Assembly (NCBI GenBank): GCA_022653075.1
Contig: JALCSB010000013.1
Span: forward strand, 1-64,000
From: Intestinimonas sp.
GTDB lineage: Bacteria > Bacillota > Clostridia > Oscillospirales > Oscillospiraceae
Direction: 5' to 3'
DNA length: 64,000 nucleotides
A program made the translations under genes and the position numbers. The notes beneath the pieces are model-generated. The model saw only the letters and a program-made list of their open reading frames with translations, had not been told where the DNA came from and did no database searches. The first letter of the stretch is position 1. Each line of letters starts with the position of its first letter. Positions 51,545 through 60,895 of this stretch are shown piece by piece.

Positions 51545-53902
51545 TTACCGGGCGGCGATGCAAACCACTAAAGCTGTACGGTCGTCAGCTGCCTCTCCCT
51601 TTTCTCCCGAGGCCTGAATCAGGGTATGCGCTAATTCACGGGGACTTTTTTCATCAAAGGAACTCAGCGCCTCCCGCAGCCAGAGATCATCCGAGCCGAC
51701 CGTGACGCCGTCGCTGATAAGCACTACCACATCTCCGGCAGACAGGGTAAGGCGGGTGATATCCGGCCCGGTATAGTTGCCGGAGACCAGTCCGGCGGGC
51801 AAAGCGCTGCCAATAATCCGGGTGACCTTTTTCCCACGGCGCAGATAGGAGGGCGCCGCGCCGAATTTATAGAGCGCGGAGGTTCCGGTAAACAGGTCGA
51901 CCTGCAAAAGATCCACGGTGGTAAAGCCCCCGTCCTCGTCATTCTTTAGAAACAGTGCGGTATTTAAGGTACGCAGGGCAGATTCCGGGGCCACGCCGGC
52001 CTTTAAAAACTGCTCCAGCAGGCGGATGGCCAGCTTACTTTCCCGGCTGGCATCCTGGCCGCTTCCCATGCCGTCGCACAGCAAAATATAGATTTGGCCT
52101 TCCGGTGTGCGGAACCAGGCCCCCGCATCGCCGCTGACGGTCTCACCGTCTTTTTGGCGGGCGGCCGCACCTGCCACCGCCATAAGCGGTTCAGCCTGGG
52201 TGAGGATAAGGCGGTCGGCAGTTTGGCTGTGAACCAGCTCAGGTTCCCGCAGTGGGCACCCTAGCAGCGCGGAAAAAATTTTCTGCTCCTCCGGCGTATT
52301 GAGCGCCGTCAGGTCCGGCCCTGTCAGTTCCGCGCGCAGATGGCCTGCGGAGTCGTAACAGACCCAGGCGGTGCCCTCTAATTGGCAGGCGGTTAGATGC
52401 TGGCACAGCTTTTTTTCCCGGCGCGGGTCCGGTGTAAGCTCCGTGCCAAGTTCAGCCGCGGCGGTTTGCAGGGCGTGGGACAGATCCTCATACTGCCGGC
52501 ACACGGCCTGCCTGCTCTCCTGCAGGCGGGCATTAAACTGACGGCGGTAGAGCAGAGCGGTAAGCTCCTGATTGGCGGCGGCCAGAAACTCGGGGAAATG
52601 GAGGCAGCGGCTGGAAAAGTGCACGGGAAAATCGGCGCCTTCTCCCCGGCCACGGTCCATCATGGCGGGCAGAGCGTCATTGAGGGAGTGAAAGGTACTG
52701 ATATAATCCCGCTGCCAGCAGGAGGTTTGCAGGGCACAGGTTCGGCAGACCCGGTTGGCGGCCCGGTCAAAGATCGTCGCTGCGTTCCCATCGTTGGGGC
52801 CGGGTGAGCGGAAAGTCCCCCGCAGGCTTTCATACAGAGTATGGAAGGCGCCGGCGGTAGCGTCCAACCTGGCCTGCACGAAAGCGGCGGCATGCCGGTC
52901 CCGGGTTTTGACATCCTCCTGAGACAACAGGGCGCCCAACCGGCGCAGCAGTCCGTCCGGCAGCAAAAGAAAAAGAACCGAGGCGGCAAACACTTCATAG
53001 AGCAGGGAAAGATGGGGCCCGCCGCTCCAATTCCACAGTACGGTGAGGGCGTTGGTGAGGATATAAGAGACCGCGCAGAGCAGTCGGCTTTGCCGGTGCA
53101 TCAGTCCGGTCATCAATCCGGAAAGTCCAAAGGCGACGGTATAGAAAAATACACCTCCGGCGGCTAGGTCCATACTGATTCCGGCAACGATGCCGGCAAT
53201 TGCGCCTCCGCCGGGGCCGCATACGGAGGCCACCGCCATGACTGCCAGCGCGGCCAGTGTGCGGCCCAGGGAGAGAAAGCCGCCGGGCAGGGAAATCTGC
53301 GCCAGAGCAATCAGCGCGGTGGCACCCAAAACGAGCAGACTGATGATCTGACGAAACGACAGCTCGCTGTTTTCCCGGACGTTCTGGCTGGAGCTGAACG
53401 CGATATGGTAAAAGCAGGCGGAAGCGCCGGTAAACAGCAATCCGGTACCAAAGAGAACAACCTGGTTAATATCCCATCTGCTGTCCGCCAAATAGGCGAA
53501 GCCGGTGACGCCGTTCAGAAGGGCCGCCGCCAGCGGCATAAACCACACCCGGCGGTAAAACCACATATCATAGAAGGCAAACGACACGCAGAAGATAAGG
53601 ATAGCCGCCGCCACGTAGCGCAGAGAATTTACCAAGCCCAGAAAGCACAGATAGCCGAACACGGCGCCCAACAGGGCACTGAAGCCATATAGTCCCGGTC
53701 CCGCTGCCGCCACCAGCCCAAGCGCAAACGGATGGGCTCCGCCCAGAATATCCGCCCCCGCCAGTACCGCACTCAGCAGAAAACGGATGGCACACTCCGT
53801 CCCTTTGACCAGCGCGGGGGCTCGTACCACCAGCCGCCCTGTCCGTGTCAGTTCTTCACGCATCCGCGCCGCAAGTCCAGTCAGTTCGCCCTTTGCAGCC
53901 AT
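51545..53902 (-). CDS. spoIIE: Stage II sporulation protein E, PP2C phosphatase
   Basis: A 785-residue membrane phosphatase that dephosphorylates SpoIIAA to release sigma-F in the forespore. The start at 53902 follows AGGAGGAG at seven bases; the longer frame upstream has no family similarity. About ten membrane segments fill residues 45-330, a regulatory region follows, and the C-terminal PP2C domain shows LLCDGMGSGQDASRESKLA, GGFTTVDLLQVD and VVLISDGVT with the Mn-binding Asp residues. Its presence marks the organism as a spore former. Confidence 0.95.
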   Translation of the reverse strand: MAAKGELTGLAARMREELTRTGRLVVRAPALVKGTECAIRFLLSAVLAGADILGGAHPFALGLVAAAGPGLYGFSALLGAVFGYLCFLGLVNSLRYVAAAILIFCVSFAFYDMWFYRRVWFMPLAAALLNGVTGFAYLADSRWDINQVVLFGTGLLFTGASACFYHIAFSSSQNVRENSELSFRQIISLLVLGATALIALAQISLPGGFLSLGRTLAALAVMAVASVCGPGGGAIAGIVAGISMDLAAGGVFFYTVAFGLSGLMTGLMHRQSRLLCAVSYILTNALTVLWNWSGGPHLSLLYEVFAASVLFLLLPDGLLRRLGALLSQEDVKTRDRHAAAFVQARLDATAGAFHTLYESLRGTFRSPGPNDGNAATIFDRAANRVCRTCALQTSCWQRDYISTFHSLNDALPAMMDRGRGEGADFPVHFSSRCLHFPEFLAAANQELTALLYRRQFNARLQESRQAVCRQYEDLSHALQTAAAELGTELTPDPRREKKLCQHLTACQLEGTAWVCYDSAGHLRAELTGPDLTALNTPEEQKIFSALLGCPLREPELVHSQTADRLILTQAEPLMAVAGAAARQKDGETVSGDAGAWFRTPEGQIYILLCDGMGSGQDASRESKLAIRLLEQFLKAGVAPESALRTLNTALFLKNDEDGGFTTVDLLQVDLFTGTSALYKFGAAPSYLRRGKKVTRIIGSALPAGLVSGNYTGPDITRLTLSAGDVVVLISDGVTVGSDDLWLREALSSFDEKSPRELAHTLIQASGEKGEAADDRTALVVCIAAR

Positions 53903-53935
53903 GTCAGCTCTCCTCCTGTGTAACAAGGTAAGGCC

Positions 53936-53964
53936 AGTATATACCATAATATGGAAATTTACAG
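53936..53964 (-). promoter_or_regulatory. Candidate spoIIE promoter
   Basis: Minus-strand CTGTAA (53959-53964), 17-base spacer, TATACT (53936-53941). Spo0A boxes of the TGTCGAA type are not evident nearby. Confidence 0.45.
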
Positions 53965-54078
53965 TCGGAATGGGGACGGGCCGTTTTAAAAACCTCATAC
54001 TTGCCCGCAACGTGGAATTGTGATAACATAAACGACGAATCGGCCTATGCCGGAAACTGAAAGATTCGGGGGAAAACC

Positions 54079-55050
54079 GTGAAACTGGGAACTGTGAATA
54101 TTGACTCCAGGGTGGCGCTGGCACCGATGGCCGGCGTAACCGACTTGGGTTTCCGGGCCATTTGCCGGGAACTCGGCGCGGGGTATACCGTAACGGAAAT
54201 GGTAAGCGCCAAGGCGCTTTGCTATCAGGATAAAAAGACTCTGCCTATTATGGAACTGGGATCGGGAGAGCACCCCGCTGCCGTACAGATCTTCGGCAGT
54301 GATCCCGCCTGTATGGAGGAAGCGGCCGCCATCGTAGCGGAGCGCTCCGGCGCGGACGTTATCGACATCAATATGGGCTGCCCGGTTCCCAAGGTGGCCA
54401 ATAACGGAGACGGCTCCGGCCTGATGCGCGACCCGGAGAAGGCGGTCCGGGTAGCGGAAGCGGTGCTCCGAGGCGCGGGCGGCCGCCCAGTCACGGTGAA
54501 GATGCGGCTGGGCTGGGACAAAGGCTCCATCAACTGTGTGGAACTGGCCAAGGCAATGGAGCAGGCAGGTGTGTCGGCAGTGGCCGTGCATGGCCGGACC
54601 CGCAGCCAGATGTATTCCGGTACCGCCAACTGGGATTATATCCGGGCGGTGAAACAGGCGCTGACCATTCCGGTGATCGCCAATGGCGATGTCTTTTCGG
54701 CGGAGGATGCGGTACGGATTCTTAAGGTGACCGGCGCGGACATGGTTATGATCGCCCGGGGCTGCTTTGGAAACCCCTGGTTGTTCCAGCAGGCAAAGGC
54801 GGCTTTAGAAGGGAAACCGGTTCCGGACCCTCCTCCGCTGGCCCAGCGGTGCGATACCGCCGTGCGACAGTTCCGCCTCTCCGCCGCCCATAAGGGAGAG
54901 AAGATCGCCTGCCTGGAGGCACGCCGGCATTATGCATGGTATCTAAAGGGTGTGCCATACGCCGGGTACTGGAAAGAAAAGGTCTGCCATGTGGAGACCA
55001 TGGAGGATATTGACCGGGTGACCGCGGGGATTAAGCGGGACCTAAAATAG
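54079..55050 (+). CDS. dusB: tRNA-dihydrouridine synthase
   Basis: A 323-residue FMN enzyme reducing uridines in tRNA D-loops. It starts at a GTG preceded by GGGGGA. Family marks are LAPMAGVTDLGFR, the INMGCPVPKVANNGDGSG loop with the catalytic Cys, VKMRLGWD, VHGRTRSQMYSG and IANGDVFSAEDA. Length and pattern are of the DusB type. An ECF sigma factor gene follows 56 bases later. Confidence 0.93.
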   Translation: MKLGTVNIDSRVALAPMAGVTDLGFRAICRELGAGYTVTEMVSAKALCYQDKKTLPIMELGSGEHPAAVQIFGSDPACMEEAAAIVAERSGADVIDINMGCPVPKVANNGDGSGLMRDPEKAVRVAEAVLRGAGGRPVTVKMRLGWDKGSINCVELAKAMEQAGVSAVAVHGRTRSQMYSGTANWDYIRAVKQALTIPVIANGDVFSAEDAVRILKVTGADMVMIARGCFGNPWLFQQAKAALEGKPVPDPPPLAQRCDTAVRQFRLSAAHKGEKIACLEARRHYAWYLKGVPYAGYWKEKVCHVETMEDIDRVTAGIKRDLK

Positions 55051-55106
55051 GCCCGGGGGAACCGGAGAAAAAAGAGGGTGTTCTGCCCTCAGCGGGAGGT
55101 GTGGCC

Positions 55107-55709
55107 ATGCCGACGGAAGAAGAAAGCGACTTGATAACCCGGGCGCGAACGGGTGATCAGGAGGCGTTTGCCCGCCTGGTGACGGAGCATGAGACTCAAG
55201 TTTATAACTTGGCTCTGCGCATGACGGGTAACCCCGACGACGCGGCGGAACTGACCCAGGAGGCATTCCTCAACGCCTGGTGCGGCCTTGCCCGTTTTCA
55301 TGGGGAGAGCGCCTTTGCCACTTGGCTTTACCGCCTAACCTCCAACGCCTGTATTGATTTTCTGAGAAAGGAAAAGCGACGGCGGACGTTTTCCCTAACC
55401 GCATCAGAGGAGGAAGGGGAGGAGAACCAGGAATTCCAGATTCCCGATGAGAGCACTTCGCCCGAGCGGGAGCTGGGCCGCCGGGAGCAGCGCAGGGCGG
55501 TAGCGGATGGCCTGAAAAGACTCTCGCAGGAGCACCGGCAGGTGCTGATATTGCGGGAAGTAAACGGCCTTACTTATCTGGAGATCAGCCGCGTCCTTGG
55601 CGTAGGGGAGGGGACGGTAAAGTCCCGCATCGCCCGGGCAAGGCGGGCACTGCGCAGAATTCTGGAGAGGGATGGGAACTTTTTTGGGTATGGAACGTCA
55701 GAATGCTGA
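55107..55709 (+). CDS. ECF-family RNA polymerase sigma factor
   Basis: A 200-residue group IV sigma factor. Region 2 (FARLVTEHETQVYNLALR, DAAELTQEAFLNAW, FATWLYRLTSNACIDFLR) and region 4 (LSQEHRQVLILREVNGLTY, VGEGTVKSRIARARRAL) are both complete; the SigW-like linker is acidic. The ATG at 55107 is preferred over a GTG at 55101 because the GGGAGGT site would sit too close to the latter. It is followed 23 bases later by its probable anti-sigma factor. Confidence 0.93.
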   Translation: MPTEEESDLITRARTGDQEAFARLVTEHETQVYNLALRMTGNPDDAAELTQEAFLNAWCGLARFHGESAFATWLYRLTSNACIDFLRKEKRRRTFSLTASEEEGEENQEFQIPDESTSPERELGRREQRRAVADGLKRLSQEHRQVLILREVNGLTYLEISRVLGVGEGTVKSRIARARRALRRILERDGNFFGYGTSEC

Positions 55710-55732
55710 CGGAACAAAGGAGGTGACCCTGC

Positions 55733-56794
55733 ATGATTTCCTGTGAAACAGCGATGGAACTGCTCAGCGTCTGGCTGGATGGCCCGCTGAGTCAGGCGGA
55801 TGCGGAAAAGCTGAATGCGCATCTGGCGCAATGCCCTGCGTGCAGGGCCATGGAAAAGGACCTGGCGCAGATGCATATGGTGCTGCCGGAACTGAGGGAG
55901 AAATTGCCCGAGGGACTGCACGAGGCGATTCTGGACCGTATTCGGGCGGAGCAGATAACGCCGATTTCCTCCTCTCGGCGCTTTGGCCATGTGCGGCGGC
56001 GCTGGGTGGCGCTGGTGGCGGCGGTTGCCCTGGTTCTGGGCGGTATATGGGGGACCCTCCATTTTTACGACGTAGCGGGTGGTGGAACAGATAGCTCCGA
56101 TTCCTCCCTGATGGGTTCCATCCCAGAGACGGACGGCGGCGAAGAAGCGAATACAATGCTGGGACACGACGATAGCACAGCAGATACCGGCGGGGGCAAT
56201 CCGTCGCCGGCACCGGACATTACGGCTCCGGCCGGTACCCCGGAAACCAGATCCTCTGCGTCGACGGAGCAGCCCGCCCGTGCGGCGGGCGGAGATACAG
56301 GGGAGCAGGAGACGGCTCCTTCCTCGTCACTGTCAAAGTACTCGGGTGTGGAACCGTCCACGTCTATGGATTCTGCGCTGTCGGAGGAAACCGGCACCAC
56401 GGCGGATGTGCAGGAGGGGACGGCCACGCCGGCATCACCGGAGGATACGTCTCCCTCGGAAACGGACGCCTTGGATAGGGAAATGATGTTTTTAGCCCCA
56501 AAGGAGGTTAACGGTACGTCCCAATCCCCGTCTGCGATGACGGAGGCAGACGCCAAAGAGACGCTTCAGGCTTTGCTGGATAAGACGGATACTGCGGGGG
56601 AGCTGATTGCGCAGGGGCTTTCTCCTAACGGACAGTACTACGAATTCAGCCTGTCCGGTGCGGATGGAAAAGAAGAGAACCGGTATGCGGTTTCGTTGGA
56701 TGGCGGGGACATTGTATCACTCTTCGTGGCCGGAGACGACGGGACACCCGTGGACAATGGGGTGGAGTATCGGCAGGCCGTTGGGGAAACCTGA
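55733..56794 (+). CDS. Zinc-finger membrane anti-sigma factor
   Basis: A 353-residue single-pass protein that should hold the preceding ECF sigma factor inactive. The N-terminal ZAS/zf-HC2 domain shows Cys4 and the HLAQCPACR zinc motif near residues 31-39. One membrane helix lies about residues 88-105 (VALVAAVALVLGGIWG). The extracytoplasmic part is a long Thr/Ser/Pro/Glu-rich stalk ending in a small folded domain with YYEFSLSGADGKEEN. The AAGGAGG site is next to the stop of the sigma gene. The signal sensed is unknown. Confidence 0.88.
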   Translation: MISCETAMELLSVWLDGPLSQADAEKLNAHLAQCPACRAMEKDLAQMHMVLPELREKLPEGLHEAILDRIRAEQITPISSSRRFGHVRRRWVALVAAVALVLGGIWGTLHFYDVAGGGTDSSDSSLMGSIPETDGGEEANTMLGHDDSTADTGGGNPSPAPDITAPAGTPETRSSASTEQPARAAGGDTGEQETAPSSSLSKYSGVEPSTSMDSALSEETGTTADVQEGTATPASPEDTSPSETDALDREMMFLAPKEVNGTSQSPSAMTEADAKETLQALLDKTDTAGELIAQGLSPNGQYYEFSLSGADGKEENRYAVSLDGGDIVSLFVAGDDGTPVDNGVEYRQAVGET

Positions 56795-56872
56795 ATCATT
56801 CCCGGCTTTTGGAGTCCGGATCAGCGGGGCATCTGATAGGACGAATCAATATTTTATGGAAGGTATCCTGCA

Positions 56873-57367
56873 TTGACAAAAGAACGATACGATGAAATCA
56901 GAACATGGTTTTTGCTTCATCCTGTCCAGCTGAACAGCATGAAAGCTTTGAATCGCTGGCTGCCCCGTGTGGTTTACTGCGTATATCCTCTGCTGCTGGT
57001 CAGTCTAGCCCTACGCAGGGATGAGCGCTTTTTCCGGGTACTGCTGGTACCGGCCGTGGTGTTCGGCACAGTTACTTTACTTCGGAGAATTTGGAATTTT
57101 CCCCGCCCCTATGAAAAATTGGGAATAGAACCGCTGATTCCAAGAGAGAAAAAAGGGCATTCCTTTCCCAGCCGACATGTGGCTTCCGTAACGATTATCG
57201 CAATTGCCTGCTGGTATGTCTGGATACCTTTCGGAATTGCCATGTCGATAATTGCACTGCTTATCTCAGTTATCCGGCCTTTGGCCGGAATCCATTTTCC
57301 ACGGGATGTGATTGCAGGTTTTGCATTCAGCCTTATAATTGGTCTGGTTGGATTTTGGATCATCTAG
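56873..57367 (+). CDS. PAP2-family membrane phosphatase
   Basis: A 164-residue phosphatidic-acid-phosphatase-2 family enzyme with about five hydrophobic segments. The three catalytic motifs are visible: RIWNFPRPYEKL, HSFPSRHVAS (first catalytic His) and IRPLAGIHFPRDVIAG (second His and Asp). Such proteins recycle undecaprenyl pyrophosphate or act on lipid phosphates. A TTG start preceded by GGAAGG is used. It lies 78 bases after the anti-sigma gene. Confidence 0.85.
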   Translation: MTKERYDEIRTWFLLHPVQLNSMKALNRWLPRVVYCVYPLLLVSLALRRDERFFRVLLVPAVVFGTVTLLRRIWNFPRPYEKLGIEPLIPREKKGHSFPSRHVASVTIIAIACWYVWIPFGIAMSIIALLISVIRPLAGIHFPRDVIAGFAFSLIIGLVGFWII

Positions 57368-57383
57368 GAAGATCCGGAAACAG

Positions 57384-57418
57384 ATGAACCTCTCAGTTTT
57401 ACTGAGAGGTTCATTTTT
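57384..57418 (+). terminator. Rho-independent terminator
   Basis: A 12-base stem TGAACCTCTCAG / CTGAGAGGTTCA with loop TTTTA and a six-T tract, just after the PAP2 gene. Confidence 0.85.
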
Positions 57419-57430
57419 TACCGTATTCCA

Positions 57431-57467
57431 TTGACAATCCTTTCCCACTGCAGTATATTACATATAC
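57431..57467 (+). promoter_or_regulatory. MarR-gene promoter with palindromic operator
   Basis: TTGACA (57431-57436), 17-base spacer, TATATT (57454-57459). A perfect inverted repeat GTATAT-TAC-ATATAC (57453-57467) covers the -10 box, the usual arrangement for self-repression by the MarR protein encoded next. Confidence 0.7.
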
Positions 57468-57502
57468 AGGATATTACGATAATCGAAATAAAAGGTGATA
57501 CT

Positions 57503-57982
57503 ATGAAAGAAAGAATCAGCGGAGAAGAAATACAGAATCTGGATAAGGTATGGCATGCGCTTATTCTCCCCATGCAGAAAATGAATGAAGAACTCTGGAA
57601 CGGCAAGCTTGAGGGTGTGTCGACCACGGAGATCAGTATACTCAGCATAATTGAGCGGAAGCCGGACGCCATTTTAAAGGAAATCGTAGAAATCCTGAAA
57701 ATCCCGGGCAGCACGCTGACAAGTGCGATTGATCGGCTGGAAAAACGGGGCCTGCTCAAACGGGTGATCAGCCAGCGGGACCGTCGCTCGTTCGGACTGG
57801 AGCTGACGGATGACGGCAGGATTGCACAGCGGGAACACCGGGAAAATGAAAAGATTTTGTGGAAAAAAATACTGGGGGCGTATGAAACCTCCGAGGAACG
57901 CAGAGAGCTGATCCGCCTTTTGCAGATCTTGGCGGATGGGATTGGCCGGACGGAAGAGGACGGTGGTAAAGATGGAGAATAA
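57503..57982 (+). CDS. MarR-family transcriptional regulator
   Basis: A 159-residue winged-helix repressor. The start at 57503 has AAAGGTGA before it; an upstream ATG would place the promoter inside the coding region. The DNA-binding core is seen as STTEISILSIIERKP, ILKIPGSTLTSAIDRLEKRGLLKR and the wing SQRDRRSFGLELTDDG. It probably controls itself and the SDR gene, which overlaps its end by 11 bases. Inducer unknown. Confidence 0.92.
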   Translation: MKERISGEEIQNLDKVWHALILPMQKMNEELWNGKLEGVSTTEISILSIIERKPDAILKEIVEILKIPGSTLTSAIDRLEKRGLLKRVISQRDRRSFGLELTDDGRIAQREHRENEKILWKKILGAYETSEERRELIRLLQILADGIGRTEEDGGKDGE

Positions 57983-58772
57983 AACGGCCTGTATCACGGG
58001 GGCAACCAGCGGTATTGGTGCAGCCTTTGCCGAGAAATTTGCCCAGCTGGGGTACAATCTTGTGGTAACGGGGCGACGGAAAGAGAAAATAGAGGCAGAG
58101 GCAGAGCGGATTAGGCAGAACTACAGGGTCAGCGTTGAAGTAATTTTAGCTGAACTGTCCGAGGAGGAGGGAATAAAAAGGGTCACGGATTCGATGAAAA
58201 GACGGGAAATCGAGATCCTGGTCAACAACGCGGGCTTTGGGGCCAACAGTTTGTATCAGGTATCCGACCTGTCCGTTATGGAACAACTGGCCAAGGTGAA
58301 TGTCTTGGCTCCCATGGAATTGATTCACGCCGTCCTGCCGGGGATGGTGGAGCGCGGTAGCGGCACGGTGATTAACATTTCCTCTGAGAGCGTGTACATG
58401 ATTGTACCGAAGAACGCGGTTTACTCGGGAGCTAAATCATTCCTGAAGAGCTTTACAGAGGGCCTCCATCTCGACCTGATGGGGACGGGAGTCAGGGTGA
58501 TGGCGGTTTGCCCGGGCCTGACTCATACCGACTTTCATGAGAAAATGGGAATGGTCAAAGCCCGCCAGATCGACAGAGGTCAGATCAAATGGATGTCGCC
58601 CGGGGAAGTAGTGGAAACTGCGCTGAGGGATTTGGAAAAGGGCAAGGTGATCTGCATTCCGGGAACGCATACAAAACTGCTGACTCACATACTGAATCAA
58701 ATGCCCAGAAAAAGCTATTACAAATGCATGTACCAGTTTAGCCAGAAGAACTTTGGAAAGAAGGAAGATTGA
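57972..58772 (+). CDS. Short-chain dehydrogenase/reductase
   Basis: A 266-residue NAD(P)-dependent oxidoreductase of the classical SDR type: TGATSGIGAAFAEKF cofactor motif, NNAGFG, INISSES with the catalytic Ser region, and YSGAKSFLKSF with the catalytic Tyr and Lys. An arginine pair after the second strand (TGRRKEK) suggests NADPH. The start at 57972 lies inside the end of the marR gene, so the two are coupled and likely induced together. Substrate unknown. Confidence 0.9.
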   Translation: MENKTACITGATSGIGAAFAEKFAQLGYNLVVTGRRKEKIEAEAERIRQNYRVSVEVILAELSEEEGIKRVTDSMKRREIEILVNNAGFGANSLYQVSDLSVMEQLAKVNVLAPMELIHAVLPGMVERGSGTVINISSESVYMIVPKNAVYSGAKSFLKSFTEGLHLDLMGTGVRVMAVCPGLTHTDFHEKMGMVKARQIDRGQIKWMSPGEVVETALRDLEKGKVICIPGTHTKLLTHILNQMPRKSYYKCMYQFSQKNFGKKED

Positions 58773-58825
58773 GAAATACCAAAGGACCGGCAGAAAATCA
58801 TGGACGAACCGGGGAAGAAAAATTC

Positions 58826-59695
58826 TCAGAATAAACTGAGCTGATCGCCTGCCTGCCTGTCTTCAAACTCGTTCAGGTATTGGAAGACCATGTGCGGGGA
58901 GTGCAGTACGCCGTGCTTTTTGCACTCGGTATGAAACCGCTTCATGAGTGCGGGGTGATCAGGACTGCGGCACGAATAGCGGCTGCCAAACATCTGGACA
59001 TACCGTTGCTTCATGCCGGGGAAATGACGATCCAGTTTTTGGTAAAAATACTCCCGGTTACCTTCCCGCAGCGTAAGGCCCATGCCGAAGCACAGGATAC
59101 CTCTGACCCGCGCCTCAAAGCAGGCGTCCAGAATACCTAGAAGATTTTCCTCCGTGTCGTTGAGAAACGGCAGAATGGGGCAAAGCCATACAACGGTGGG
59201 AATGCCCGCGCGGGACAGTGTGTCCAGCACCTCGATGCGCCGGGCGGTGGTGCAGACGTTAGGCTCGAGAATGCGGCACAGGTTTTCATCAAACGTGGTC
59301 AGTGTCATTTGCACGACGCATTTGGTCTTGGTATTGATGGACTGCAGCAGGTCTATGTCTCGCAGAACCAAATCGGACTTGGTGATGACGGTGAAACCAA
59401 AGCCGTACCGATCAATCAGTTTCAGGCAGCGGCGGGTCAGCTGTTCCTTCTCCTCAAGGGGCAGGTAGGGGTCGCACATGGAGCCGGTGCCGATCATGCA
59501 CCGGCTGCGTTTGCGGCGCAGCGCGTCCTCCAACAGTTCCGGGGCGTTGCGCTTGACCTCCACGTCCTCAAAGGCGTGGCCGATTTGGTAGCAGGTGCTG
59601 CGGGAATCACAGTAGATGCAGCCGTGGGTGCAGCCCCGATAGAGGTTCATACCGTTTTTGGAGGAGAGAATACTCTTGGCCTCTTTGTAGTGCAT
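58826..59695 (-). CDS. SPL-like radical SAM protein
   Basis: A 289-residue radical SAM enzyme. The [4Fe-4S] motif is CTHGCIYC near residue 22-29, followed by the DSRSTCYQ stretch; the rest is the half-barrel with FTVITKSDLVLRD. It resembles the group annotated as SPL (spore photoproduct lyase-like) proteins, but such homologues outside splB have no proven role. AGGGGGA precedes the ATG at 59695, just past the stop of the ATPase gene, so the two are coupled. Confidence 0.8.
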   Translation of the reverse strand: MHYKEAKSILSSKNGMNLYRGCTHGCIYCDSRSTCYQIGHAFEDVEVKRNAPELLEDALRRKRSRCMIGTGSMCDPYLPLEEKEQLTRRCLKLIDRYGFGFTVITKSDLVLRDIDLLQSINTKTKCVVQMTLTTFDENLCRILEPNVCTTARRIEVLDTLSRAGIPTVVWLCPILPFLNDTEENLLGILDACFEARVRGILCFGMGLTLREGNREYFYQKLDRHFPGMKQRYVQMFGSRYSCRSPDHPALMKRFHTECKKHGVLHSPHMVFQYLNEFEDRQAGDQLSLF

Positions 59696-59705
59696 GATGG
59701 TCCCC

Positions 59706-60449
59706 CTATTCATCCAGCAGATAGTGGAGCATCTTTTCAGGATTTTCCAGAAACCGCCGGGTCAACTGATAGTGTTCCGTATCCCGATAATTTACACTGC
59801 GGATGCCGGTTTCCGACAGCTCTAGTATTTCCGCGCCGGGATAAGCCATCAGAATGGGTGAGTGGGTGGCAATAATAAACTGAGAGCGTTTCTTCACCAA
59901 ATTGTGAATTTCCGCCAGCAGTGTCATCAGGCGGCTGGGAGACAGGGCTGCCTCCGGCTCATCCAGCAGGTAGAGGCCTTCCGCGTGAAAGCGGTTTTGC
60001 ACCAGCGACAGAAAGCTCTCGCCGTGGGACTGCTCATGCAGAGAACAGGAACCGTAGCTGGTTTTTATGTGCAATGCGAATTCGGGCGCATAGATTTCGT
60101 CCAGATAACTGGCCGCATTATAAAAGCTCTCGGCGCGCAGGAAAAATCCGTCCCTGGGATAGGCGCTTTTCAACAGAGTCAGGCTCTGATACAGATCGGA
60201 ATGGGTGGAACTGGTGGAGAAGCCGAAGTTGCGGGTGCCCCCCTCTGCGTTGAAGCCGTAGGCCACGGCAATGGCTTCCAGCAGAGTCGATTTGCCGGTG
60301 CCGTTCTCCCCAACCAGAAAGGTGACCGATCTGGTAAGCGGCAGCTCACGCCGTCTGGCCAGACTGCGCACTACGGGCAGGTCATGGAGATAGGAGCCCT
60401 CCGGCGGCAGTCCGTTGAGCCGCACGCCGCTGATGTAGTTCTGTTCCAT
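59706..60449 (-). CDS. AAA/ABC-type ATPase
   Basis: A 247-residue soluble ATPase of the predicted-ATPase group COG3910. Walker A is LVGENGTGKSTLLEAIA, Walker B LYLLDEPEAALSP, and a switch His lies in IIATHSPILM; a short signature-like SHGESFLSL lies before Walker B. The start at 60449 has GGGAGG nine bases upstream. No nuclease domain is fused. It precedes the radical SAM gene in a two-gene unit. Function unknown. Confidence 0.82.
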   Translation of the reverse strand: MEQNYISGVRLNGLPPEGSYLHDLPVVRSLARRRELPLTRSVTFLVGENGTGKSTLLEAIAVAYGFNAEGGTRNFGFSTSSTHSDLYQSLTLLKSAYPRDGFFLRAESFYNAASYLDEIYAPEFALHIKTSYGSCSLHEQSHGESFLSLVQNRFHAEGLYLLDEPEAALSPSRLMTLLAEIHNLVKKRSQFIIATHSPILMAYPGAEILELSETGIRSVNYRDTEHYQLTRRFLENPEKMLHYLLDE

Positions 60450-60688
60450 TGCCATCTGCCTCCCGGTTGTTTGTTTTTTCCATCCTATCACAAAACGGAA
60501 AAAATGGACAGGTATTTCCTCCCCCTGATACCAAACATCGTTTGAATCGAACGGTTGCTCACAAGTCCGTGTGGAACTGGCATTCGTTTATTTAATTAGC
60601 ATAGGGTACCTGCGCTGCATAGAATACGTCGTAATCTCTTTGCACTGCATTACATTCTGCAAAAAGGAATGCGAGATCAACAGTACAA

Positions 60689-60783
60689 ACTGAGCAGGCG
60701 ATGGACCTTTTACTCAGGTTCATGGGGCCGGGCCGCCTAATGTGTGGCAGCAGGCTGCATAACATGCACACCTGTGGGACAGT
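60689..60783 (+). promoter_or_regulatory. NiCo riboswitch aptamer
   Basis: The gene-free stretch 60450-60895 holds a leader whose bases fit the NiCo (czcD) class of Ni/Co-sensing RNAs. P1 pairs ACTG (60689-60692) with CAGT (60780-60783). The conserved GAGCAGGCGATGG is followed by a hairpin ATGGACCT/AGGTTCAT, then GGGCCGGGCCGCC, then GGCAGCAGG closing with CACCTGTGGGACAG. The 3' part is shared with the left arm of a terminator, so metal binding should favour readthrough into the P-type ATPase gene. Recognition is from memory of the class, not a covariance search. Confidence 0.8.
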
Positions 60784-60811
60784 AGTATGTTCCACGGGTG
60801 TGCAATTTTTT
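60765..60811 (+). terminator. Riboswitch expression-platform terminator
   Basis: A 17-base stem with two G-T wobbles (60765-60781 with 60788-60804), a six-base loop and a six-T tract. Its left arm contains the 3' half of the aptamer, so the two folds exclude each other. Confidence 0.85.
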
Positions 60812-60895
60812 ACCTTGGAACGACTTAGTGACCTTGAATGGAGTGCCATAAGAGAAATCGGACGCCGCCGAAAGGTGAGCACGGGGGATTCTTTT

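Noticed and set aside
60701-60895. Longer N-terminus for the P-type ATPase
   Set aside because: The extension would be translated from the riboswitch and terminator; the ATG at 60896 has a proper ribosome site and gives the usual start.
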